A DNA stretch of 12,511 nucleotides from CAYXXN01 sp964469055 (GTDB lineage Bacteria; Acidobacteriota; Thermoanaerobaculia; Multivoradales; JAHEKO01), in assembly GCA_964469055.1 (NCBI GenBank), contig CAYXXN010000084.1, positions 1 to 12,511 on the forward strand, in the 5' to 3' direction. Position numbers and translations under genes: made by a program. Under the pieces are notes generated by a model. It did no database searches. It saw nothing but the letters and a program-made list of their open reading frames with translations, and had not been told where the DNA came from. Shown piece by piece: positions 7,442-12,511 of this stretch. Each line of letters starts with the position of its first letter. The first letter of the stretch is position 1.

Positions 7442-8038
7442 CTAGTAGCTCCCTCCGCTGCCGCCGAAGTCCCAGTTCAGCGTCATGCCGAGGTTGACGG
7501 CGACGCCGGTGAGGCTCACGCCCTGGTCGACGGGCAGGCCGAGGTCGTCGCCCTCGACCTCGGTCTTGACATAGCGCCAGACCGCCTCGGCGAAGAACGA
7601 GTAGGCCCGGTGCACCGCGACGTCCACGCCCACCTCGGCGTACCAGCCGCTCTCGGGATCGATGTCGATGCCGCGGGGCGGCCCGGCGGGGGTCGTCGTG
7701 TCGTAGCTGAAGTCCATCACCCAGTAGGAGATCCCGCCCCCGACGTAGCCGTTGGCGGTCTTCGCCGGGTCGCCGATGTCCCAGTTGACGCCGAAGTCGA
7801 TCGGCACCGCCTGGATCTCGTAGACGTTCGGCGCCGCGTCGGTGACCAGGTTCTCGTAGTTGGCGACCCGCGCCTGCAGGTCGACCCAGCGACCGGCGTT
7901 GAACTCGAGTTTGGCGCCGAGGCCGACCTCGTCGTCGGCGTCGTCCGTCGTCATGCCGGTGGCGAACAGGCTGAAGCCGCCCGCCGCGGCCGGGACGGCG
8001 CACACCAGCAGGGCAAGAGCCAGGATCCAGCGCTTCAT
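7442..8038 (-). CDS. Small outer-membrane beta-barrel protein
   Basis: A 198-residue exported protein. The N-terminus MKRWILALALLVCAVPAAA is a clear type I signal peptide with probable cleavage after Ala19. The mature part alternates polar and hydrophobic/aromatic residues in many short strands, for example VGLGAKLEFN (38-47), VDLQARVANYE (52-62), VPIDFGVNWD (78-87), GYVGGGISYWV (97-107), WYAEVGVDVAV (132-142), SFFAEAVWRYV (147-157) and VAVNLGMTLNWDF (179-191). It ends in Tyr198, and an aromatic C-terminal residue is usual for Bam-inserted barrels. An eight-stranded barrel is plausible from length. I cannot assign a named family or ligand. GGGAGG lies 6 nt before the ATG. It converges with the preceding plus-strand gene, leaving only 9 bp between stops and no room for a separate terminator. 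Confidence 0.8.
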   Translation of the reverse strand: MKRWILALALLVCAVPAAAGGFSLFATGMTTDDADDEVGLGAKLEFNAGRWVDLQARVANYENLVTDAAPNVYEIQAVPIDFGVNWDIGDPAKTANGYVGGGISYWVMDFSYDTTTPAGPPRGIDIDPESGWYAEVGVDVAVHRAYSFFAEAVWRYVKTEVEGDDLGLPVDQGVSLTGVAVNLGMTLNWDFGGSGGSY

Positions 8039-8069
8039 GGAGGACCTCCCTCTTCGAACGCGTTGCGGG

Positions 8070-8099
8070 ATTCTGGTGCAAAAACCTCGATAAATGCAA
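8070..8099 (-). promoter_or_regulatory. Possible sigma-70-type promoter for the beta-barrel gene
   Basis: On the minus strand, TTGCAT (8099-8094) and CAGAAT (8075-8070) are separated by 18 bp within the only AT-richer patch of this 148-bp divergent intergenic region. Matches to consensus are partial (3 of 6 and 4 of 6), so this is tentative. The gene also has a normal Shine-Dalgarno and a leader of about 25 nt under this model. Confidence 0.3.
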
Positions 8100-8174
8100 G
8101 GAAATCCGACTCCTGGCCCCGAGCGAGCCCGCCGCTCCGGGGCCTCCGCGGCCGCCCAGCCGGGCGCCCCGTCC

Positions 8175-8180
8175 TAGAAT
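8175..8180 (+). promoter_or_regulatory. TAGAAT -10-like hexamer, 6 nt before a GTG start
   Basis: TAGAAT ends 6 nt before the GTG at 8187, where transcription would be expected to begin, and there is no Shine-Dalgarno between them. This fits a leaderless mRNA. No -35 is recognisable 17 bp upstream. Confidence 0.45.
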
Positions 8181-8186
8181 CCCGCC

Positions 8187-9224
8187 GTGCGCGCCTTCGT
8201 CATCTCCCACCACGGCGGGCCGGAGGTCCTGGAGTGGGTCGAGGTCCCCACCCCGCGGCCCGGGCCGGCCGAGGCCCTGGTCAAGGTGCGGGCTTGCGCG
8301 CTCAACCACCTCGACTTGTGGGTGCGCAAGGGGGTCGAGGGTCACCGCTTTCCCCTGCCCCTCACCCCGGGCAGCGAGATCGCCGGCGACGTCATCGAGG
8401 TCGGCGAGCTGGTGCAGGGCGCCCGCCCCGGCGACCCCGTGCTGCTGGCGCCAGGGGTCTCCGACAACCTCGAGGCCATCGAGGCCGGCCGCGAGACGAC
8501 GAGCCCCGGTTACGGCATCCTGGGTGAGCACCGCGACGGCGGCTACGCCGAGTACGTGGTGGTGCCCGAGCGCAACGTCTTGCCCCTGCCCCGCGGCCTC
8601 ACCTATGTCGAGGCCGCGGCCTTGCCGCTGGCGTTCCTCACCGCCTGGCACATGCTCGTCGCCCGCGCCGCGCTCGCCGCGCACGAGGACGTGCTGATCC
8701 ACGCCGCCGGCTCCGGCGTGTCGACGGCCGCGATCCAGATCGCTCGCTTGCTGGGGGCACGTCACATCCTGGTCACCGCCGGCGCCGCCTCCAAGCTCGA
8801 GCGGGCCGTCCGCTTGGGAGCGACCCACGGCATCGACTCCGCGCGCGAGGACTTCGTCCAGGTGGTCCGCGAAGTCACCGCCAAGAAGGGCGTCGAAGTG
8901 GTCGTCGACCACGTCGGCGGCGAGACCTTCGAGCGCAGCTTGAAGACTCTCGCCTGGGGCGGCCGCCTCGTCCTGTGCGGCGCCACCGCCGGCCACCTCG
9001 TGCAGGTCAACCTGCGCGCTCTGTTCTTCAAGAGCCAGTCGATCTTGGGCTCGACCATGGGCACGCTCTCAGAGCTCCGCACCATCCTCCAACACGTCGA
9101 GCGCGGCGCCCTCGAGCCGGTCATCGATCGCACCTTCCCCCTGGAGCGCGCCCGCGAAGCGCACGAATACCTCGAGAGCCGCCAGGCCTTCGGCAAGGTA
9201 GTGCTGACGGTCGGCGAAGCGTAG
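8187..9224 (+). CDS. Medium-chain dehydrogenase/reductase (zinc-type alcohol dehydrogenase or quinone reductase family)
   Basis: This 345-residue oxidoreductase has a GroES-like N-terminal domain (about 25-135) and a Rossmann domain (about 140-290). The nucleotide loop is HAAGSGVSTAAIQIA (172-186), and VDHVGG (240-245) follows in the Rossmann part. NAD(P)H-dependent reduction or oxidation of an alcohol, aldehyde or enone is expected; the substrate is unknown. Cys37 (RACALNHLDLW) and Glu64 (GSEIAG) stand where catalytic-zinc ligands sit in the family. The lobe that normally holds four structural-zinc cysteines, here about 92-107 before YGILGEHRDGGYAEYV, keeps nearly its normal length but has no Cys. 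The start is GTG at 8187, giving the standard MRAFVI-type N-terminus; no Shine-Dalgarno precedes it. The gene converges with the sulfotransferase-like gene, with 4 bp between stops. Confidence 0.9.
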   Translation: MRAFVISHHGGPEVLEWVEVPTPRPGPAEALVKVRACALNHLDLWVRKGVEGHRFPLPLTPGSEIAGDVIEVGELVQGARPGDPVLLAPGVSDNLEAIEAGRETTSPGYGILGEHRDGGYAEYVVVPERNVLPLPRGLTYVEAAALPLAFLTAWHMLVARAALAAHEDVLIHAAGSGVSTAAIQIARLLGARHILVTAGAASKLERAVRLGATHGIDSAREDFVQVVREVTAKKGVEVVVDHVGGETFERSLKTLAWGGRLVLCGATAGHLVQVNLRALFFKSQSILGSTMGTLSELRTILQHVERGALEPVIDRTFPLERAREAHEYLESRQAFGKVVLTVGEA

Positions 9225-9228
9225 GGCG

Positions 9229-9960
9229 TCAGTCGAACAACTTCTCGCCCCGTGCCGTCCAGCGCCAACGGCGCACGGGTTGGAGCAGCCGGTAGACGAG
9301 CCGACTGGCGAGCGGCACCCGCAGCGGCCCCCACTCGGCTGGGAACTCGTAGTCCCACTCGCGGAGAAACGGCCCGAAGATGCGGGCGGCGTAGGGGCGG
9401 AGCTCCGGTGAGTAGTACTCCCACCAGGCACTGCGGCGCTCGGCTGTCTTGTTGGTCACCGGCAGTGGGCCCGCGCTCGGCAAGCCCAGCCGCTCGAGGA
9501 CCGCGGCGAAGCCCTCCTGCAAGCTCTCGAACCGGATCACGAACTGGAAGTGCCGGTGGGTCAGGTTGCTCCAGTTGTCGTAGGGCTTGGTGTAGAAGCG
9601 GCGCAGGTAGGTCGCGAAGTCAGCTCTCGCGTCGCGCAGGAAGAGGTACTGCGCGACGCTGTGATCGGAGACCGAGCCGCCGTTGCGCTTCCACTTTGCG
9701 GGGTCGGAGTAGCGCCCCTGGTGGTCGGTCTTGTAGCGAAAGTAGTAGGTCACGGTCTCGTCCAGCGGATTCCTGATGCCGGAGAAGACGAAGTAGCGCC
9801 GCTGCTCCGGACTGGCGCCGGCGAGGAACTGGTGGTAGCGCGCGTGCTTGGAAAGGATCGGCCGGCCGCCGTAGTGCGCCGTGAGCTCGCCGGCGATCGC
9901 CGTCGAGGCGGTGTGGGGCAGCTCGACGAAAAGATAGCGGTGGGCGTCGGAGAGGATCAT
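9229..9960 (-). CDS. Sulfotransferase-like protein
   Basis: The frame is open far upstream, but the internal ATG at 9960 is chosen because the family motif begins ten residues later and the upstream part is antisense to a real dehydrogenase gene. The 243-residue product has a 5'-phosphosulfate-loop-like segment YLFVELPHTASTAI (9-22), a 3'-phosphate-binding-like segment FVFSGIRNPLDETVTYYFRYK (57-77, Arg63-Asn64-Pro65) and FVIRFESLQEGFAAVLERLG (140-159), the usual 'E-x-L/F...' helix of sulfotransferases. This suggests PAPS-dependent sulfation of a lipid, glycan or small molecule. The Lys usually found in the PKTGxT loop is His16 here. The C-terminus is rich in Trp and Arg (about 220-235) and may lie at a membrane surface. 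It has no signal peptide. It is divergent from the acyl-CoA dehydrogenase gene across 40 bp. Confidence 0.75.
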   Translation of the reverse strand: MILSDAHRYLFVELPHTASTAIAGELTAHYGGRPILSKHARYHQFLAGASPEQRRYFVFSGIRNPLDETVTYYFRYKTDHQGRYSDPAKWKRNGGSVSDHSVAQYLFLRDARADFATYLRRFYTKPYDNWSNLTHRHFQFVIRFESLQEGFAAVLERLGLPSAGPLPVTNKTAERRSAWWEYYSPELRPYAARIFGPFLREWDYEFPAEWGPLRVPLASRLVYRLLQPVRRWRWTARGEKLFD

Positions 9961-9971
9961 CGACGACGAGG

Positions 9972-9977
9972 ATTGTA
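9972..9977 (-). promoter_or_regulatory. TACAAT -10-like hexamer for the sulfotransferase-like gene
   Basis: On the minus strand TACAAT ends 11 nt before the ATG at 9960, with no Shine-Dalgarno between. The predicted mRNA leader would be about 5 nt or less. No -35 match is visible. Confidence 0.45.
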
Positions 9978-9984
9978 GAGGGGG

Positions 9985-9990
9985 TACACT
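9985..9990 (+). promoter_or_regulatory. TACACT -10-like hexamer for the hydroxyacyl-CoA dehydrogenase gene
   Basis: TACACT ends 10 nt before the ATG at 10001 with no Shine-Dalgarno. It sits 7 bp from the oppositely oriented TACAAT, so the 40-bp intergenic region may hold two face-to-face start sites. Confidence 0.4.
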
Positions 9991-10000
9991 TCCTCGACCC

Positions 10001-10888
10001 ATGGCTTCCACCGTCGAGATCCGCACGGTCGCCGTGTTGGGCGCCGGCACGATGGGGCTGGGGATCGCCCACGTGGCGGCGGCGGCAGGGTACCGGACGC
10101 CGCTCTTCGACGTCGACGAGGCGGTCTTGGGGCGTGCCGTCGAGCGCATCGGCAAGAACCTGGATCGGGGGGTCGAGCTCGGCAAGGTCGAGGCCAAGAC
10201 GGCCCAGCACGCCAAGCAGCTCCTCACCCCCACCCTCGACCTCGTCGCGGCGGTCGCCGAGGCCGATCTCGTCATCGAGGCCGTGCCCGAGTCGATGGAT
10301 CTCAAGCTCGACACCTTCCGCAAGGTCGTCGCCGTCTGCCCACCGTACGCGCTTCTCGCCTCCAACACCTCGGGTCTCTCGATCACCGAGATGGCGGCGG
10401 CCACCGATCGGCCGGAGCGCTTCGCCGGCATGCACTTCTTCAACCCCGTCCACCTCATGAAGCTCCTGGAGCTGGTGCGCGGCCTCGAGACCACGGAGGA
10501 GACGCTGGCCGCGATACAGGCGGTCGGCGAGCGCATGGGCAAGGAGGTGGTGCTCGTCAACGAGTCGCCCGGCTTCGTCACCAGCCGCATCAACGCGCTG
10601 ATCGGCAACGAGGCCTTTCGCATGCTGGAGACCGGGGTCGCCTCGGCGCCGGACATCGACAAGGCCCTGAAGCTGGGTCTCAACCACCCCATGGGCCCCT
10701 TCGAGCTGGTCGACCTGGTGGGGCTCGACGTGCGCCTCTCGATCCTGAGGTTCCTGCACCGCACCCTGGGCGACACCTACCGCCCATCGCCGCTCCTCGA
10801 GCGCTACGTGCAGGCGGGTCGCCTGGGGCGCAAGACCGGCCGCGGTGTCTACGCCTACGACGCCGAGGGGCGGCGCCTCGACGGATGA
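10001..10888 (+). CDS. 3-hydroxyacyl-CoA (3-hydroxybutyryl-CoA) dehydrogenase
   Basis: A 295-residue single-function enzyme of the Hbd/PaaH type, which interconverts 3-hydroxyacyl-CoA and 3-ketoacyl-CoA with NAD(P) in beta-oxidation or butyryl-CoA-type pathways. The Rossmann motif is VAVLGAGTMGLGIA (10-23). SNTSGLSI (121-128), HFFNPVHLMKLLELV (145-159, catalytic His145 and Glu157) and HPMGPFELVDLVGLD (229-243) are all present, and length is normal. In the usual GFIVNR segment this protein has GFVTSR (191-196), so Ser195 replaces the Asn that helps bind the substrate in the classical enzyme; many bacterial homologues share this, to my knowledge. ATG at 10001 gives a standard N-terminus. Its TGA overlaps the ATG of the SDR gene by ATGA, so the two dehydrogenases are likely coupled in translation and pathway. 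Confidence 0.93.
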   Translation: MASTVEIRTVAVLGAGTMGLGIAHVAAAAGYRTPLFDVDEAVLGRAVERIGKNLDRGVELGKVEAKTAQHAKQLLTPTLDLVAAVAEADLVIEAVPESMDLKLDTFRKVVAVCPPYALLASNTSGLSITEMAAATDRPERFAGMHFFNPVHLMKLLELVRGLETTEETLAAIQAVGERMGKEVVLVNESPGFVTSRINALIGNEAFRMLETGVASAPDIDKALKLGLNHPMGPFELVDLVGLDVRLSILRFLHRTLGDTYRPSPLLERYVQAGRLGRKTGRGVYAYDAEGRRLDG

Positions 10889-11667
10889 GCGACCTCGCGG
10901 ACCGCGTTGCCCTGGTCACCGGCGCCTCCGCTGGGCTCGGTCTCGCCGCGGCGGAGGCCCTCGCTCGCCGCGGCGCGCGCATCGCGATCAGCAGCCGCGG
11001 CGGCGAGAAGCTGGAGGCGGCCCGCGACGCTCTCGCCGACTCCGGGGCCGAGGTGGTGGCGGTCGCCGCCGACGTGCGGGTGAACGAGGACCTGGAAGAG
11101 CTGGTGAGCGAGGTCGAGGAGACGTTGGGGCCGATCGACGTGTTGGTGGCCAACGGGGGCGGGCCTGCCGCCAAGCCGGCCGTCGAGCTCGACGAGGCCG
11201 ACTGGCGGGAGGCGATTCCGCTCGTTTTCCTCTTCGTGCCGCGCCTCTGCCGGCTCATCGTGCCCGGCATGCGACGGCGGGGCTGGGGCCGCATCGTCGC
11301 CATCAACTCGGTCTCCGCGCGGCAGCCGATCCCGAACCTGGCGCTGTCGAATGCTCTGCGACCGGCCGTGCTCGGGTATCTGAAGACCCTGGCGCAGGAG
11401 GTGGCGGCGGACGGCGTCACGGTCAACGCGGTCTTGCCCGGCTTCACCAGGACCGAGCGCCAAGTGGAACTCGCCCGCGCCCGCGCCGAGCGCGGCGGCG
11501 TCAGCGTGGAGGAGGTCGTCGCAGGACGGCTCGGGGAGGCCGCGATCGGGCGCCTGGCGGAGCCCCGGGAGATCGGCGAGGTGGTGAGCTTCCTGTGCTC
11601 GCCGGCGGCCTCCTACGTCACCGGGCAGGCGATCCTGGTCGACGGCGGGTACGCGAAAGGCTACTGA
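10885..11667 (+). CDS. SDR family oxidoreductase with atypical active site
   Basis: A 260-residue short-chain dehydrogenase/reductase related to 3-oxoacyl-ACP reductases. The cofactor loop is VTGASAGLG (11-19), the ADV motif is 62-64, and the NAG-like turn is ANGGG (89-93). The catalytic Ser region is INSVSA (140-145, Ser142). Thirteen residues on, where YxxxK is expected, it has Ser155-Asn-Ala-Leu-Arg159. The Tyr and Lys are thus replaced by Ser and Arg while the surrounding helix (PAVLGYLKTLAQE) and the later LPGFTRTE and YVTGQAILVDGGY segments are intact. An SDR subgroup with SNxxR in place of YxxxK exists, to my memory, so this looks like a conserved variant. Activity and substrate are uncertain. 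Its ATG overlaps the previous stop, suggesting a linked role in acyl-CoA or ketone metabolism. Confidence 0.9.
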   Translation: MSDLADRVALVTGASAGLGLAAAEALARRGARIAISSRGGEKLEAARDALADSGAEVVAVAADVRVNEDLEELVSEVEETLGPIDVLVANGGGPAAKPAVELDEADWREAIPLVFLFVPRLCRLIVPGMRRRGWGRIVAINSVSARQPIPNLALSNALRPAVLGYLKTLAQEVAADGVTVNAVLPGFTRTERQVELARARAERGGVSVEEVVAGRLGEAAIGRLAEPREIGEVVSFLCSPAASYVTGQAILVDGGYAKGY

Positions 11668-11713
11668 GCTCCCGGCCCACCGCAGGGTCCGAGCCTCGCA
11701 CCCCGCTCTGCGC

Positions 11714-11719
11714 TACCAT
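11714..11719 (+). promoter_or_regulatory. TACCAT -10-like hexamer for the CBS-domain gene
   Basis: TACCAT ends 8 nt before the ATG at 11728 in a 60-bp intergenic stretch, with no clear Shine-Dalgarno. Transcription would begin at or next to the start codon. No -35 is evident. Confidence 0.4.
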
Positions 11720-11727
11720 CGGCGGCG

Positions 11728-12198
11728 ATGACCTCGCTCGCCGAGAGCCTGCGTCACGCGAAGATCGCCGATCTCGAGCTCGCGCCGGCGCCGTACGTCA
11801 CGCCGGCGGCGCCGCTCGGAGAGGTTCTGCGCCAGCTCGTTGCGTCGCGGCGGCCGGCCGTGCTGGTGCGCGACGGAGAGCGGCTGGCTGGGATCTTCAC
11901 CCAGCGCGACGTGCTCTACCGCACGGCGACCGAGGGACTGGACCCGGCGACGCCGATCGGCACCCTGGCCAGCGGTGAGCCCCGGACGCTCGCTCTCGGC
12001 CAGTCGCTCGCCGAGGCGCTCGACGCGATGGTCGACGGCGGCTACCGTCAGGTGCCGCTGGTCGACGAGCGGGGGCAGCTGGCGGGGTTGCTCTCGAGCC
12101 GCGACGTGCTCGTCTTCGTCGCCGGCTTCTTCCCCGAAGAGACCCTCAACCTGCCGCCGCGGCTCCACCAGGTGCTCTCCACCGACCACGGGGCCTGA
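11728..12198 (+). CDS. Two-CBS-domain protein
   Basis: A 156-residue protein made of two CBS domains (about 12-68 and 79-134), a pair that normally folds into one Bateman module binding adenosine nucleotides. Typical motifs are AVLVRDGERLAGIFTQRDVLYR (44-65 overall) and QVPLVDERGQLAGLLSSRDVL (second repeat), each ending in the T/S-x-R-D nucleotide contact. The C-terminal tail carries FFPEETLNLPPR (134-145), a conserved-looking ending. There is no attached catalytic domain, so it probably senses nucleotide state and acts on a partner. The next gene, 14 bp downstream, also carries a CBS domain and is the obvious partner candidate. No membrane segment or signal peptide is seen. Confidence 0.88.
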   Translation: MTSLAESLRHAKIADLELAPAPYVTPAAPLGEVLRQLVASRRPAVLVRDGERLAGIFTQRDVLYRTATEGLDPATPIGTLASGEPRTLALGQSLAEALDAMVDGGYRQVPLVDERGQLAGLLSSRDVLVFVAGFFPEETLNLPPRLHQVLSTDHGA

Positions 12199-12212
12199 GC
12201 GAGGGGCGAGAC

Positions 12213-12511
12213 ATGCGCTGCCCGTTCTGCGCTCACGACAACTTGCAGGGGAGCGAGCTCTGCGAGCAGTGCGGGGCCGACCTGGCCGGCCTCGACCTGC
12301 CGGAGGCGGGGCGGGGCTTGGGTGGTCGCCTGCTCACCGACCGGCTGGGCGATCTGCCGCTCTCCCCGGTCCTGGAGCTTCCCCCCACGGCGAGCGTCGC
12401 CGAGGCGGTCGCCCTGATGCGCCAAGAGCGTCACGGCTGCGTGCTGGTGCGGCGCGACGGCCATCTGGTGGGCATCTTCACCGAGTGGGACCTGTTGACG
12501 CGCGTGCTGAA
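12213..12511 (+). CDS. Zinc-ribbon plus CBS-domain protein (3' end beyond window)
   Basis: Ninety-nine codons are visible. ATG at 12213 is preceded 6 nt upstream by GAGGGG (12201-12206), a good ribosome site. The N-terminus holds a zinc-ribbon-like motif with Cys3, Cys6, Cys17 and Cys20 (CPFC...CEQC). A linker follows, then a CBS domain from about residue 46 (SVAEAVALMRQERHGCVLVR and VGIFTEWDLL are typical). A second CBS domain would be expected past the edge. The order, CBS-pair gene then zinc-ribbon/CBS gene 14 bp apart, suggests an operon and perhaps a hetero-oligomer. The zinc ribbon could bind protein or nucleic acid; function is unknown. Confidence 0.85.
   Translation, partial: MRCPFCAHDNLQGSELCEQCGADLAGLDLPEAGRGLGGRLLTDRLGDLPLSPVLELPPTASVAEAVALMRQERHGCVLVRRDGHLVGIFTEWDLLTRVL

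Noticed and set aside
7062..8996. Minus-strand open frame of 644 codons spanning three genes
   Set aside because: It overlaps the beta-barrel gene in another frame and two plus-strand genes with clear domains; no motif of its own is visible.
9961..10776. N-terminal extension of the sulfotransferase-like frame
   Set aside because: The extension is antisense to the hydroxyacyl-CoA dehydrogenase, is Ser/Arg-rich without domain features, and the family motif starts right after the internal ATG at 9960.

Overview
This is a very GC-rich (judged by eye) bacterial chromosomal fragment with dense, short-spaced genes on both strands. It contains one run of 100 Ns, so it comes from a scaffolded draft or metagenome assembly. 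An outer-membrane-type beta-barrel, lipoprotein and signal-peptide features, and a periplasmic-type amidase indicate a diderm. The CRTAC1-type FG-GAP/ASPIC protein, the TPR lipoprotein and the tandem CBS proteins resemble what is common in Acidobacteriota and related deep lineages. That placement is inference and no marker gene is present. I see no rRNA, tRNA, CRISPR array, insertion sequence or phage gene.

Layout. Minus-strand block, 1-5168, transcribed right to left: a membrane-anchored N-acetylmuramoyl-L-alanine amidase (4131-5168); then, 7 bp on, a MamK-type bacterial actin (3086-4123); then a 100-N gap (2968-3067). Beyond the gap are a 5'-truncated CRTAC1 family protein (FG-GAP/VCBS repeats plus ASPIC/UnbV domain, 1321-2967) and an overlapping TPR lipoprotein (1-1331, runs off the window). 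Plus-strand pair, 5271-7432: an M24 metallopeptidase whose stop overlaps, by GTGA, the start of a squalene/phytoene-synthase-fold protein with degraded Asp motifs. Convergent to it on the minus strand is a small outer-membrane beta-barrel (7442-8038). Divergent from the barrel is a medium-chain dehydrogenase (8187-9224). Next is a minus-strand sulfotransferase-like protein (9229-9960), divergent across 40 bp from a 3-hydroxyacyl-CoA dehydrogenase (10001-10888). That dehydrogenase overlaps by ATGA an atypical SDR (10885-11667). The window ends with a two-CBS-domain protein (11728-12198) and the start of a zinc-ribbon/CBS protein (12213 to the edge).

The most notable element is the amidase-actin gene pair. 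The actin resembles magnetosome MamK far more than it resembles rod-shape MreB, yet no magnetosome gene is visible. Its partner is a peptidoglycan hydrolase with a basic cytoplasmic tail and one membrane helix, which suggests a cell-envelope or positioning module. Three further enzymes keep a recognisable fold but have lost or changed canonical active-site or metal residues: the squalene-synthase-like protein, the SDR and the medium-chain dehydrogenase. Four genes lack a Shine-Dalgarno sequence and instead carry a TAnnnT hexamer 6-11 nt before the start codon, which points to leaderless or near-leaderless transcription.
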